From Clostridiales bacterium (lineage in GTDB: Bacteria > Bacillota > Clostridia > Oscillospirales > Oscillospiraceae): a stretch of 64,000 nt of DNA. The first letter of the stretch is position 1. Each line of letters opens with the position of its first letter. The stretch is from the NCBI GenBank assembly GCA_019418025.1, contig DYCR01000001.1, positions 139,198-203,197 of the forward strand, read 5' to 3'. A program made the translations under genes and the position numbers. Below the pieces are notes generated by a model. The model made no database searches. It worked only from the letters and a program-made list of their open reading frames with translations, and was not told the DNA's origin. Positions 17,017-26,238 of this stretch are shown here, piece after piece.

Positions 17017-17046
17017 ATGGTATCAGCAAAAGAAATCCTATGTCAA
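17017..17046 (-). promoter_or_regulatory. Promoter of the esterase lipoprotein gene
   Basis: Minus strand TTGACA (17046-17041), 18 bases, TACCAT (17022-17017) with an upstream TG extension. The leader to the start codon is about 110 bases and shows no clear structure. Confidence 0.55.
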
Positions 17047-17093
17047 GAAGCCGGAGCGTTTTTAAAATATTGTTTCAACTTATGGAATAAAAT

Positions 17094-17135
17094 CTCCCCA
17101 AATGCAAAAAAGTTGAATCCTTTGCATTTGGGGAG
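17094..17135 (-). terminator. Terminator after dapF
   Basis: Perfect 15-base inverted repeat (17094-17108 with 17121-17135), followed on the minus strand by ATTTTATT. Confidence 0.75.
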
Positions 17136-17203
17136 TGGGTTTATTGCAGGGAAAACGGAACCCGAGCGTTAGGGGGTATGCCCGTGGCAGAGGTCTCCGT
17201 GGG

Positions 17204-17980
17204 TCAGATGCAGTAGGTGCCGACCACTTGGGCGGGGCCGGACATATAGATGGTTTCAATGGTGCCGTGGGTGCCGAGGATCTCAAATTCCAGTGTTCCC
17301 CCGGGGTTTTCCACCGCCAGGGTCCCCTCCGGCAGCTGACCCTTTGTCCACAGGACCGCCGCCACCGAGCCGGAGCCGGTGCCGCAGGCAAGGGTGAAGT
17401 CCTCCACCCCCCGCTCAAAGGTCAGGATGCGGATGCGTGTCCGGTCGATCCAGTCGTAGTAGTTTACGTTGGCGCCCTTGGGGAAATAGGGGGCAGAGCG
17501 CTCCTGCCGCATCCGCTCCCGAAGGGAATCCCGCATGTCCCAGCGGAGCCCGGGATAGTGGAATACCCCATGGGGCACGCCGGGGCTGCCCAGCTCCACA
17601 TAGGCCATGTCGCCGCTGCGGTTCAGGTCGATGATGCCGGGGTTATTCAGTCTGACTCGGTAGCGGCCCTCGTCCAGTCTCCGGCTGCTCAGGATACCTG
17701 CGTCGGTTTCGATGGTCATTTCCGCACCGGCAATGCCGTGGTCATAGGCAAAGCGGCTGACGCAGCGGCTGCCGTTTCCGCACATTTCCCCCCGGGAGCC
17801 GTCGGAATTATAAAAATGCAGCTTGAAATCCGCTTTGTCCGAGGTATCCACTGCCATAAATCCGTCTGCGCCGGTCTTGGCGCAGAGGGTCTTGGCAAGC
17901 TGCGAAAAATCATAGTTCTGTCCGCGGGCATCGATGACCATGAAGTCATTGCCTGCGCCGCTCATGTGCAAGCATTCCAT
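17204..17980 (-). CDS. dapF: Diaminopimelate epimerase
   Basis: DapF interconverts LL- and meso-diaminopimelate for lysine and peptidoglycan synthesis. 258 residues with both catalytic cysteine regions: MCGNGSRC in the N-terminal half and ACGTGSGS in the C-terminal half, and the start MECLHMSGAGNDFMVID. I place the start at 17980 because AGGAGG precedes it; an upstream in-frame Met lacks such a site. It is 78 bases downstream of mgtE on the same strand and may be cotranscribed. Confidence 0.94.
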   Translation of the reverse strand: MECLHMSGAGNDFMVIDARGQNYDFSQLAKTLCAKTGADGFMAVDTSDKADFKLHFYNSDGSRGEMCGNGSRCVSRFAYDHGIAGAEMTIETDAGILSSRRLDEGRYRVRLNNPGIIDLNRSGDMAYVELGSPGVPHGVFHYPGLRWDMRDSLRERMRQERSAPYFPKGANVNYYDWIDRTRIRILTFERGVEDFTLACGTGSGSVAAVLWTKGQLPEGTLAVENPGGTLEFEILGTHGTIETIYMSGPAQVVGTYCI

Positions 17981-18058
17981 AAGGAACCTCCTGTTTTCGG
18001 TGAATTTGTCCCAAGGTCCGGCGGGGATCTGCACCGCCGATGGGGCAGGGCCCTGCGC

Positions 18059-19438
18059 TTACAGCCCCAGGATCAGGTTGGCGAACATGAAGTAGATCAG
18101 CAGGGACAGGGCATCGACGATGGAGGTGATGAAGGGACTGGCCATGACCGCCGGGTCCAGCTTCAGGGCCTGTGCCGCCATGGGCAGCAGCGCGCCTGTC
18201 ATCTTTGCAAGCAGCACCGTCACGGCAAGGGCGCTGCACACCACCAGATCCACCATGATGGTGATGTCCTGATTGCCCAGCATCATCCGGTCCACCAGAA
18301 GGATCTTCACAAAGCAGAACAGGGAAAGCACCAGTCCGCACAGCACGGCGGTGCGGATCTCCTTCCACACCACCCGCAGGGTGTCGGAGAGCTTCAGCTC
18401 GTTCAGGCTCAGGGCGCGGATGATGGAGACGGAGGACTGGCTGCCGCAGTTGCCGCCGGTTCCCATCAGCATGGGGATGAAGGCCGTCAGCGCCACCTGA
18501 GCCGACAGGGCATCCTCAAAGGAGGTGATGATCAGTCCGGTGAAGGTGGAGGTCACCATCAAAAGCAGCAGCCACGGGATGCGGTTTTTGAACAGCTCCA
18601 GAGTGGAGCTTTTGAGGTAGGTTTTCTCTGACGGGGTCATACCTGCCATCAGCTCGATATCCTCGGTGGCCTCGTCCACCATGACGTCCATGGCGTCGTC
18701 AAAGGTGACGATGCCCACCATGCGGTTCTCTGCGTCCACCACGGGGATGGCAAGGAAGTTATATTTGTTCAGCATCCGTGCCACCTCTTCCTGATCGGTG
18801 GAGGTGGTGGCATAGATCACATAGGTCTGCATGATATCGAGAATGGGGGTCTCGTCGTCCTCTGCCAGCAGCAGATCCTTCACCGTCACCAGTCCCAGCA
18901 GCTTGCGGTTGCGGTCGGTGACGTAGCAGGTGTAGATGGTCTCCTTGTCCACGCCCTGCCGGCGGATGCGGGTGATGGCAGAGCCGACGGTCATATCGGG
19001 GCGGAGGGAGACATACTCGGTGGTCATGATCGATCCGGCGGAGAATTCCTCATACCGCAGGATCTGGTTGATGGAGTTGCGCATGTAAGGGTCGGCCTGC
19101 CGCAGGATGCGCTTGACCACGTTGGCCGGCATTTCCTCCACAAGGTCCGCCGCGTCATCCACGTACAGCTCGTCCACCACGTCCTTCAGCTCCTGATCGG
19201 AAAAGCCTCGGATCAGCAGCTCCTGAGCATCCGGCTCCATCTCCACGAAGGTCTCTGCCGCCAGCTCCTTGGGCAGCAGCCGGAACAGCAGGGGGATGCG
19301 CTGATGGGGTATGGTGTCGAACATGCCGGCGATGTCACTGGGGTTCATGGTCACCAGAATGTCCCGAAGGCTTGCGTATTTTTTCTCGTCTAAGAGTTTT
19401 ATCAGGGTGTTTTCTACAATTTCAAATCGGTCTGCCAT
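18059..19438 (-). CDS. mgtE: Magnesium transporter MgtE
   Basis: 459 residues. The cytoplasmic N domain (residues about 1-130) precedes two CBS domains (about 135-255, with YVTDRNRKLLGLVTVKDLLL and IPVVDAENRMVGIVTFDD). About five membrane helices form the Mg2+ channel (GTGGNCGSQSSVSIIRAL in the pore region). Start 19438 follows GGGAGG; the reading frame extends upstream but without a ribosome-binding site. The gene has a 165-base leader with a strong promoter, a small open reading frame and a terminator, so expression is probably attenuated. Confidence 0.94.
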   Translation of the reverse strand: MADRFEIVENTLIKLLDEKKYASLRDILVTMNPSDIAGMFDTIPHQRIPLLFRLLPKELAAETFVEMEPDAQELLIRGFSDQELKDVVDELYVDDAADLVEEMPANVVKRILRQADPYMRNSINQILRYEEFSAGSIMTTEYVSLRPDMTVGSAITRIRRQGVDKETIYTCYVTDRNRKLLGLVTVKDLLLAEDDETPILDIMQTYVIYATTSTDQEEVARMLNKYNFLAIPVVDAENRMVGIVTFDDAMDVMVDEATEDIELMAGMTPSEKTYLKSSTLELFKNRIPWLLLLMVTSTFTGLIITSFEDALSAQVALTAFIPMLMGTGGNCGSQSSVSIIRALSLNELKLSDTLRVVWKEIRTAVLCGLVLSLFCFVKILLVDRMMLGNQDITIMVDLVVCSALAVTVLLAKMTGALLPMAAQALKLDPAVMASPFITSIVDALSLLIYFMFANLILGL

Positions 19439-19499
19439 ATTGCATCCTCCCACAGTACGGATCGGCTTTGCGTTGGAAGAGCGCACACCCCGTCGAATA

Positions 19500-19574
19500 T
19501 CACAAAAAACAAACCACAGCCGGTGGTTTGTCGGATAATCGTCCGGGTGTGCCGTTGCTGCTGCCACTGTCCAT
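19500..19574 (-). CDS. Putative mgtE leader peptide
   Basis: A 24-residue open reading frame, ATG 19574 with GGAGG eight bases upstream, encoding MDSGSSNGTPGRLSDKPPAV and then VCFL. Its last third overlaps the leader terminator hairpin, so ribosome progress through the DKPP codons could decide whether the hairpin forms. Leader peptides with Pro or acidic codons control Mg2+ transporters in enterobacteria; use here is inferred. No M-box riboswitch was recognised. Confidence 0.55.
   Translation of the reverse strand: MDSGSSNGTPGRLSDKPPAVVCFL
19504..19531 (-). terminator. Attenuator in the mgtE leader
   Basis: Minus strand stem ACAAACCAC / GTGGTTTGT with a five-base loop and six T residues, located inside the leader peptide frame and 66 bases before the mgtE start. 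Flanking segments 19545-19552 and 19483-19490 are exactly complementary over eight bases and could enclose it. Confidence 0.75.
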
Positions 19575-19609
19575 GGTTTTTCCTCCGTTTTCTCATGATC
19601 GTATCTTAT

Positions 19610-19638
19610 ATTTTATTGAATATTTGCCCCGCTGTCAA
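19610..19638 (-). promoter_or_regulatory. Promoter of mgtE
   Basis: Minus strand TTGACA (19638-19633), 17 bases, TAAAAT (19615-19610). Confidence 0.8.
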
Positions 19639-19708
19639 CCTTGACGAAGGGGGCGGGCAGAGATAAAATGATAAGAAAATGCAAAAAAGTGTCAGGAGGG
19701 ACAGGCCT

Positions 19709-20257
19709 ATGTCCATAAGAATCGCCAGTGAGCGCGACATCCCCGCAATGCTGAATATTTATGCGCCCTATGTGGAGCATACCACATATTCCTTTGAATA
19801 CGAGGTCCCCACCCATCAGCAGTTTTTACAGCGTTTTTCCGACCATGTGGCTCAGTTTCCGTGGCTCGTGTGGGAGGAGGGGGAGAAGGTCTTGGGCTAT
19901 GCCTATGCCGGCGCCCCTTGGGAGCGGATGGCATACAGCTGGTGCGCGGAGGTATCGATCTACCTTGCAGACGAGGCCAGAGGCAGGGGGATCGGCAGGC
20001 AGCTGTATCAGGTGCTGGAGCAGATCCTCACCCGTCAGGGCTACCGCATGGTCTATGCCCTGATCACCACCGAAAATCGGCCCTCGGAAAAATTCCATCG
20101 GGCCATGGGCTACACGTACCGCACGACCTTTGAAAACTGCGGCTACAAGATGGGCCGCTGGCTGGGGGTCATCTGGTATGAAAAACAGCTCAATCCTCTG
20201 GGCGCACCCGGTGCGCTCCCTGAAAATTGGATGACGTGCATACAGAATTTGATATAA
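19709..20257 (+). CDS. GNAT N-acetyltransferase, phosphinothricin/MnaT (YncA)-like
   Basis: 182 residues. The start IRIASERDIPAMLNIYAPYV and the mid-region EVSIYLADEARGRGIGRQLY (acetyl-CoA binding, RGRGIG loop at about residues 94-99) place it in the PAT/MnaT group, which acetylates methionine-sulfone-like or glufosinate-like amines. The natural substrate is uncertain. Start 19709 follows AGGAGGG. It is divergent from mgtE and is followed by an AT-rich gap before glgB. Confidence 0.8.
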   Translation: MSIRIASERDIPAMLNIYAPYVEHTTYSFEYEVPTHQQFLQRFSDHVAQFPWLVWEEGEKVLGYAYAGAPWERMAYSWCAEVSIYLADEARGRGIGRQLYQVLEQILTRQGYRMVYALITTENRPSEKFHRAMGYTYRTTFENCGYKMGRWLGVIWYEKQLNPLGAPGALPENWMTCIQNLI

Positions 20258-20400
20258 TTTTTGCTAAAAACGTGTAAAACTGTGTATTTATTCGGGGATA
20301 TAAGAGGGATACATGTTTAAGATGACGAAAAAAGACGAACGATTTTAGATAAAATGACTCTTCCACATTCCCCAAAAATATGTTATGTTATGCATGGAAA

Positions 20401-20419
20401 CGTGTAACCGTGTTACACG
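20401..20419. promoter_or_regulatory. Palindrome upstream of glgB
   Basis: CGTGTAAC, CGT, GTTACACG: perfect eight-base arms. It lies about 15 bases after AT-rich -10-like TATGTT repeats (20379-20391) and 60 bases before glgB, a plausible operator for the glycogen operon. A clear -35 box was not found, and the rest of 20258-20477 shows no gene. Confidence 0.5.
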
Positions 20420-20477
20420 ACGGGTGTGGGCCTTTGGCCCCGTCCGACCCTGCTGTGAAAGAGAGGATTTGCCGCCC

Positions 20478-22361
20478 ATGAACGATCAGCTTCGCATCTT
20501 TTTAGAGGATTATCACACCGGCACAAGCACCTGCGCCTATGAGTATCTGGGCTGCCATCGGGAGAGCCGAAACGGACAGGACGGGTTCGTGTTCCGAGTG
20601 TGGGCACCCAACGCAAAATCGGTCAGTGTTGTGGGCGATTTTAATTTCTGGAACGGTTCCGACCTGCCCATGGTCAAGTACGCCCGAGGGGTGTGGGAGG
20701 TCTGGTCTGTATATGCAAAAGAGGGGGATGCCTACAAATATCTGGTGGAGCATCATGACGGAACCTCTGTATATAAAGCCGATCCTGTGGGCTTCCGCAC
20801 CTGCCGCGCGCCGGACACCTCCAGTGTGATCTGCGACCTTTCCGGCTTCCACTGGCACGATCAGGGATATTTCTCCCGTCAGGCTCAGCGCTCGGCACTG
20901 GAATCGCCCATGAATGTCTATGAGCTGCATCTGGGCTCATGGCGGCGGAAGAAGGACGGCTCGCTGTTTTCCTATGCAGAGATCGCCCCGCAGATCGCCG
21001 ACTATGCAAAGAACATGGGCTACACCCACGTGGAGCTGATGCCTCTTTCTGAATATCCCTACGGCCCCAGCTGGGGCTATCAGGTCACGGGCTTTTATGC
21101 GCCCACCTCTCGGTTCGGCTCCCCCAAGGAATTCATGACTCTGGTGGACACCCTGCATCGGGCAGGGGTGGGGGTGATCCTCGACTGGGTGCCTGCCTAC
21201 TTCCCCAAGGATGAATACGGTCTTTATGAATTTGACGGCACCCATACATATGAGCCGGCAGACCCCGAGATGAACGAGCAGCCCCGATGGGGCACCCGTG
21301 TTTTCGACTACGGCAGACCCGAGGTGTCCAATTTCCTGATCTCCAATGCCATCTTCTGGCTGAAGGAATACCACATCGACGGGATTCGGGTGGATGCGGT
21401 CAGCTCCATGCTGTATCTGGACTATGACCGTCCCAACTACAAGCCCAACTGCCGGGGCGGTCGGGAGAATCTGGAGGCGATCGCCTTCCTGCGCCGGCTG
21501 AACAAGGCCTGCTTTGCCCTGCGCCCCAGTGTCATTATGGCCGCCGAGGAGTCCTCTGCATTTCCTCTGGTGACGCAGCCTGACTACGTGGGGGGTCTTG
21601 GCTTCCTGTTCAAATGGAACATGGGATGGATGAACGACACACTGGATTACTTCCGGCATGACCCTCTGGACCGAAAATTCAGCCACGAAAGGCTGACAGG
21701 ATCGGTGGACTATGCCTTCTCTGAAAACTATGTGCTGCCCCTGAGCCACGACGAGGTGGTCCACGGGAAATGCTCGCTTATCAGCAAAATGCCCGGGGAA
21801 TACGACTGGAAGTTTGCCGATCTTCGGCTGCTTTTGGGCTATCAGATGGCCTATCCCGGCAAAAAGCTGCTGTTTATGGGGGGCGAATTCGGACAGTTCA
21901 TCGAATGGAATGCAGACCAGAGTCTGGACTGGATGCTGCTTGGCTATGACCGCCACCGCCAGATGCAGGCCTTCGTTCGGGACCTGAACCACTTCTATCT
22001 GCGCAGCACCCCCCTGTGGAGCGACGACCACAGTGAGGACGGGTTCTGCTGGGTGCAGAAGGATGATCGGGACCGCAGCGTCCTTGCCTTCCGCCGGATC
22101 GATCGGCAGGGAAGGGAGCTGCTGTGCGTGATGAACTTCACGCCCGTGGCCCGGGAGGATTACCGTCTGGGGCTGCCGCAGCCGGGGACCTACCGCTGCG
22201 TCCTGTCATCGGATGAGAGAAAATACGGCGGCTTTGAGACAAAGCTGCCTGCCGTGACGGCAAAAATGGCCCCCCTCGGGGACTATGACTATTCCGGCAG
22301 CTTCCGGCTGGCACCCATGAGCGCGGCCTTCTATGTCAGAGAGGACGAGGCTCGGGGATGA
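20478..22361 (+). CDS. glgB: 1,4-alpha-glucan branching enzyme
   Basis: GlgB makes alpha-1,6 branches in glycogen. 627 residues: CBM48 domain (about 35-120, FRVWAPNAKSVSVVGDFN), GH13 catalytic barrel with nucleophile D306 in DGIRVDAV, the general acid in MAAEES, and LSHDEVVHGK, then the C-terminal beta domain. It is shorter than E. coli GlgB because the first N-terminal domain is absent, as in many Firmicutes. Start 20478 follows AGAGG; the reading frame runs further upstream through the palindrome but is not likely translated there. Confidence 0.95.
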   Translation: MNDQLRIFLEDYHTGTSTCAYEYLGCHRESRNGQDGFVFRVWAPNAKSVSVVGDFNFWNGSDLPMVKYARGVWEVWSVYAKEGDAYKYLVEHHDGTSVYKADPVGFRTCRAPDTSSVICDLSGFHWHDQGYFSRQAQRSALESPMNVYELHLGSWRRKKDGSLFSYAEIAPQIADYAKNMGYTHVELMPLSEYPYGPSWGYQVTGFYAPTSRFGSPKEFMTLVDTLHRAGVGVILDWVPAYFPKDEYGLYEFDGTHTYEPADPEMNEQPRWGTRVFDYGRPEVSNFLISNAIFWLKEYHIDGIRVDAVSSMLYLDYDRPNYKPNCRGGRENLEAIAFLRRLNKACFALRPSVIMAAEESSAFPLVTQPDYVGGLGFLFKWNMGWMNDTLDYFRHDPLDRKFSHERLTGSVDYAFSENYVLPLSHDEVVHGKCSLISKMPGEYDWKFADLRLLLGYQMAYPGKKLLFMGGEFGQFIEWNADQSLDWMLLGYDRHRQMQAFVRDLNHFYLRSTPLWSDDHSEDGFCWVQKDDRDRSVLAFRRIDRQGRELLCVMNFTPVAREDYRLGLPQPGTYRCVLSSDERKYGGFETKLPAVTAKMAPLGDYDYSGSFRLAPMSAAFYVREDEARG

Positions 22362-22439
22362 CCCGAAACACGATCACGACCGGGCTTTGCCCGCAATCAT
22401 AAGGAACATGAAAATACAACAAACAAAGGAGCTGTGACC

Positions 22440-23630
22440 ATGTATTTCCACAAAAAGCGATGCATCGCAATGCTTCTGGCCGGCGGTCAGGGCAGCAGAC
22501 TGAAGGTCCTTACAGAGAAAACCGCCAAGCCGGCGGTACCCTTTGGCGGAAAATATCGGATCATCGATTTCCCACTGAGCAACTGTGTCAATTCCGGCAT
22601 CGATACGGTGGGCATCCTGACCCAGTATCAGCCTCTTGAGCTGAATGAGTACATCGGAAACGGTCAGCCATGGGGCCTGAACAAGACCCACAGCTGCGCC
22701 CAGATCCTGCCCCCCTATGAGCGGCACGACAAAAAGAGCGGCTGGTACAAGGGGACGGCAAATGCCATCTATCAGAACATCGATTTTGTGGATCGGTTCG
22801 ATCCTGACTATGTGGTGATCCTGTCCGGCGACCATATCTATAAGATGGACTATGCGGCAATGGTAGCTTACCACGAAAAGAATGAGGCATCCTGCACCAT
22901 CGCTGTTCGGGATGTCCCCCTTGAGGAGGCCTCCCGCTTCGGTATCCTGAACACCAACCCCGATAACTCCATCTATGAATTTGAGGAAAAACCCGCAAAG
23001 CCCAAGTCCACCAATGCTTCCATGGGCATCTATGTGTTCAACTGGAAGGTGCTGAGGGAGGCGCTGATCAGCGACGAGGAGGACCCCAATTCCTCCAATG
23101 ACTTCGGAAAGAACATCATCCCCAAGCTTCTGGCAGCCGGACACAAGCTGATGGCCTACACCTTCAACGGCTACTGGAAGGACGTTGGCACCCTTGATTC
23201 CCTGTGGGAGGCCAACATGGAGCTTCTGGGCAAGGAGCCGGCCTTCAACATCCGCGGGGACGAGCGGTTCAAGATCTATGCCCGCAACAGCGCCCTGCCC
23301 TCTTCCTACATCGACGAAGGGGCAAAGACCGTCAACTGCTTCATTGCAGAAGGCTCGGAGGTCTACGGCACCGTCCGCCACAGCATCATCTCCGTGGGCT
23401 GCTCGGTGGGCGAGGGGGCACTGGTGGAGGATTCTGTCATCATGCCCGGGGTGTCTATTGCGCCCGGTGCGGTGGTCCGCCATGCCATCATCGGCGAAGG
23501 CACCCAGATCGGACGGGGGGCCGTGGTAGGCGGCGCCTTTGCTCCGGAGGAAAAGAAGAAGATCAGCGTCACCCATAAAAATGCCGTGGTTGCAGCAGGG
23601 TCTGTACTCCTGCCCGGCGAAATGCTGTAA
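22440..23630 (+). CDS. glgC: Glucose-1-phosphate adenylyltransferase
   Basis: GlgC makes ADP-glucose from ATP and glucose-1-phosphate, the committed step of glycogen synthesis. 396 residues. Nucleotide-binding start MLLAGGQGSRLKVLTEKTAKPAVPFGG split across the P-loop, GDHIYKMDY, FEEKPAKPKS, and a C-terminal left-handed beta-helix of hexapeptide repeats. ATG 22440 follows AAAGGAG; an in-frame GTG two codons earlier is less well placed. The next gene glgD encodes the paired subunit. Confidence 0.95.
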   Translation: MYFHKKRCIAMLLAGGQGSRLKVLTEKTAKPAVPFGGKYRIIDFPLSNCVNSGIDTVGILTQYQPLELNEYIGNGQPWGLNKTHSCAQILPPYERHDKKSGWYKGTANAIYQNIDFVDRFDPDYVVILSGDHIYKMDYAAMVAYHEKNEASCTIAVRDVPLEEASRFGILNTNPDNSIYEFEEKPAKPKSTNASMGIYVFNWKVLREALISDEEDPNSSNDFGKNIIPKLLAAGHKLMAYTFNGYWKDVGTLDSLWEANMELLGKEPAFNIRGDERFKIYARNSALPSSYIDEGAKTVNCFIAEGSEVYGTVRHSIISVGCSVGEGALVEDSVIMPGVSIAPGAVVRHAIIGEGTQIGRGAVVGGAFAPEEKKKISVTHKNAVVAAGSVLLPGEML

Positions 23631-23644
23631 GGAGGTAGGAAGCT

Positions 23645-24760
23645 ATGACCATTCAGGGTATCGTTTTTGCAAATATTTATGACAGCTCTCTGGGCGAGCT
23701 GACCAACAAGCGCACCATGGCCAGTCTGCCCTACGGCGGACGCTATCGCCAGATCGACTTTACGCTGTCGAACATGTCCAATGCAAACATCCGCCACATC
23801 GGCATCATCTCCCGCTATAACTATAAGTCCCTCATGGCCCACATCGGCTCCGGCGAGGAGTGGGATCTGGAATTGCAGGACGGAGGTCTTGAGTATCTGA
23901 CCCCCTATGCCCTCAGCTCCAGCTCCGGATACCGGGGCAAGCTGGAGGCCCTCCATGCATTTATGGACTATCTGGAAAAGGGGGACGAGGACGGCTATGT
24001 GGTGCTGTCGGATTCCAGTGTCCTGTGCAATATGGATCTCAACAAGGCCATCGAGGCCCACATCGACAGCGGCAGGGATATGACCATCATCGCCAAGGCC
24101 GGCGTGGCCAACGGGCACAAGCAGCTGGATCTTGCCATGAAGCTGGACGAGGCCGGACAGATCGAGGATATGGCGGTGGACTATGTGGCCCCGGGGGACT
24201 ACCTTGCCTCCATAGGGATCTTCATCATCAAAAAGCGCCTGCTGATGGAACATGTGGAGAACCGCTATGCCCGGAATTACTACCGCTTTGAGCGGGATCT
24301 CATCCTGCCCCTGTGGCAGCAGAAGGAGCTTACCGTCAATGTGTATAACTTCGACGGGGTGGCGCTGTTCAACGAATCCCCCGAGGAATACTACAAGGCA
24401 AACCTTGCGCTGCTTGACAAGGACGTTCGGGACGGCCTGTTCCGGGACCGCCCCATCTACACCAAGGTCCGTGACCGGGTCCCCACCTATTACGGCGAAA
24501 ACACCAACATCGACAACTGCGTTGTGGCAGACGGCTGCATGCTGGAGGGCAACGCAAAGCATTCGGTCCTGTTCCGTCAGGTCACACTGGGGGCAGGGGC
24601 CAACGTAGAGGACTGCCTGATCATGAACGACTCGGTGGTGGGCGAGAACAGCGAGCTGAAGTGTGTCATTCTGGATAAAAATGTCACGGTCCGCCCCGGT
24701 GCCAAGCTGATCGGCACGCCCCAGAATCCCATTATCATCAAAAGAGGCGAAACGGTATGA
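23645..24760 (+). CDS. glgD: Glucose-1-phosphate adenylyltransferase regulatory subunit
   Basis: 371-residue GlgC paralogue of the Firmicutes GlgD type. It keeps the overall fold (LPYGGRYRQIDFTLSN and the C-terminal beta-helix) but lacks the catalytic GGxGxRL loop at the N-terminus, so it is expected to modulate GlgC in a hetero-oligomer. Ribosome-binding site AAGGAGG; 14 bases after glgC; stop overlaps the glgA start (ATGA). Confidence 0.93.
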   Translation: MTIQGIVFANIYDSSLGELTNKRTMASLPYGGRYRQIDFTLSNMSNANIRHIGIISRYNYKSLMAHIGSGEEWDLELQDGGLEYLTPYALSSSSGYRGKLEALHAFMDYLEKGDEDGYVVLSDSSVLCNMDLNKAIEAHIDSGRDMTIIAKAGVANGHKQLDLAMKLDEAGQIEDMAVDYVAPGDYLASIGIFIIKKRLLMEHVENRYARNYYRFERDLILPLWQQKELTVNVYNFDGVALFNESPEEYYKANLALLDKDVRDGLFRDRPIYTKVRDRVPTYYGENTNIDNCVVADGCMLEGNAKHSVLFRQVTLGAGANVEDCLIMNDSVVGENSELKCVILDKNVTVRPGAKLIGTPQNPIIIKRGETV

Positions 24761-26202
24761 AAATTGCCATCTTAGCGTCCGAGGGCGCACCCTATGCAAA
24801 ATCCGGCGGACTGGGCGACGTGATGGAGGCTCTGCCTGCGGCCCTGTCCAGAATCCCGGGCAATCAGGTGATGCTGATCCTGCCCTACTACAAAAAGATC
24901 AAGGAAAACCCCAATTACCCCGTGGAGCTGGTGGTGGAGCTGGAGGTCCAGCTGGGCTGGCGCAGGCAGTATGCCGGCATCATGCGCCTGACCAACCGCA
25001 AGGACGACGTGACCGTTTACTTCGTGGACAGCGAATACTATTTCGGCTCCAGAGAGGGAGCCATCTACGGTCAGGGGGATGACGGGGAGCGGTTCGCCTT
25101 CTTCTCAAAGGCCTGTTTGGATGCCCTGATCGCCATGGGGCAGATCCCTGACGTGATCCAGTGCAACGACTGGCAGTGCGGCATGGTCCCCACCTATCTC
25201 AAGGCCATGTACCGCCCCATGCTCCCCAACACCAAGTGCATGTACACCATCCACAACATCGAGTATCAGGGATGGGCGGATGCCGGATTCTTTGACGACG
25301 TTTTGCAGCTGCCTTGGGAATACCGCAGCTGTCTTGACATGAACGGCTCGGTGAATGTGATGAAGGCCGCCATTGAGACCTGCGACATGGTCACAACGGT
25401 GTCGGAGACCTATTCCCGGGAGCTGATGTACCCCTACTACGCCCACGGTCTGGACAGCGTCATTGCGGGAAATGTCTGGAAATTGACGGGGATCACCAAC
25501 GGGATCGACGTGAATACCTTTAATCCGGAGACGGACCCGGCGCTGCCGGCGCATTACAACGCAGACACCTTCCGTCAGGGCAAGGCCAAATGCAAGGCCG
25601 CCCTTCAGGAGGAGCTGGGTCTGCCGGTGGAGCCGGAGGTGCCGCTGCTGGTCATGGTCACGAGACTGGCCGGACACAAGGGTCTGGACCTGCTGTGCTA
25701 CATTGCCCGCAGACTGCTCAACGAGGAAAAGCTGCAAATTGCCATCCTCGGCACGGGGGAGGCCCAGTATGAGAGCTTCTTCCGGGGTCTGGAGGCGGAA
25801 TACCCCGACCGTGTCAGCGCAAAGATCACCTTTGATCTGGCTCTGGCCTCCCGTATGTATGCCGGCGGCGACATCTACATGATGCCGTCGAAGTCCGAAC
25901 CCTGCGGTCTGAGCCAGATGAACGCCATGCACTATGGCACGGTGCCTGTGGTCCACGCCACCGGCGGACTGAAGGACACCGTCCCCGGGGTGGATGACAA
26001 CGGCGAGAACGGCTTGGGCTTCAGCTTCCAAAGCTACAACGGGGATGACTTCCTCTGGGCGCTGAAGCGGTGCCTTGGGCTGTATCAGCACAACCGTGCA
26101 GCCTTTGAAGCCTTGCAGCATCGGGGCATGACCACCGATTTCAGCTGGGACGTGCCTGCCGGAAGATACATGGATCTGTTCTGCTCCATGTGCAGCAGAT
26201 AA
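24757..26202 (+). CDS. glgA: Glycogen synthase (ADP-glucose type)
   Basis: 481 residues of glycosyltransferase family GT5, adding glucose from ADP-glucose to the growing glycogen chain. N-terminal KSGGLGDV motif (residues about 15-22), QCNDWQCGM, and the C-terminal donor-binding region MPSKSEPCGLSQMNAMHYG. The start overlaps glgD. It completes the set glgB-C-D-A. A terminator and a copy of the dispersed intergenic element follow. Confidence 0.95.
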   Translation: MKIAILASEGAPYAKSGGLGDVMEALPAALSRIPGNQVMLILPYYKKIKENPNYPVELVVELEVQLGWRRQYAGIMRLTNRKDDVTVYFVDSEYYFGSREGAIYGQGDDGERFAFFSKACLDALIAMGQIPDVIQCNDWQCGMVPTYLKAMYRPMLPNTKCMYTIHNIEYQGWADAGFFDDVLQLPWEYRSCLDMNGSVNVMKAAIETCDMVTTVSETYSRELMYPYYAHGLDSVIAGNVWKLTGITNGIDVNTFNPETDPALPAHYNADTFRQGKAKCKAALQEELGLPVEPEVPLLVMVTRLAGHKGLDLLCYIARRLLNEEKLQIAILGTGEAQYESFFRGLEAEYPDRVSAKITFDLALASRMYAGGDIYMMPSKSEPCGLSQMNAMHYGTVPVVHATGGLKDTVPGVDDNGENGLGFSFQSYNGDDFLWALKRCLGLYQHNRAAFEALQHRGMTTDFSWDVPAGRYMDLFCSMCSR

Positions 26203-26214
26203 AACCGATACCCG

Positions 26215-26238
26215 GCAGGGTCTGGAAACAGACCCTGC
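26215..26238 (+). terminator. First terminator after glgA
   Basis: Ten-base stem GCAGGGTCTG / CAGACCCTGC with loop GAAA. Its core GGGTCTG/CAGACCC is repeated at 26436-26459. Confidence 0.75.

Noticed and set aside
19440..19600. M-box (Mg2+) riboswitch before mgtE
   Set aside because: I looked for the conserved M-box core and did not find it; the region is explained by a small frame and a terminator.
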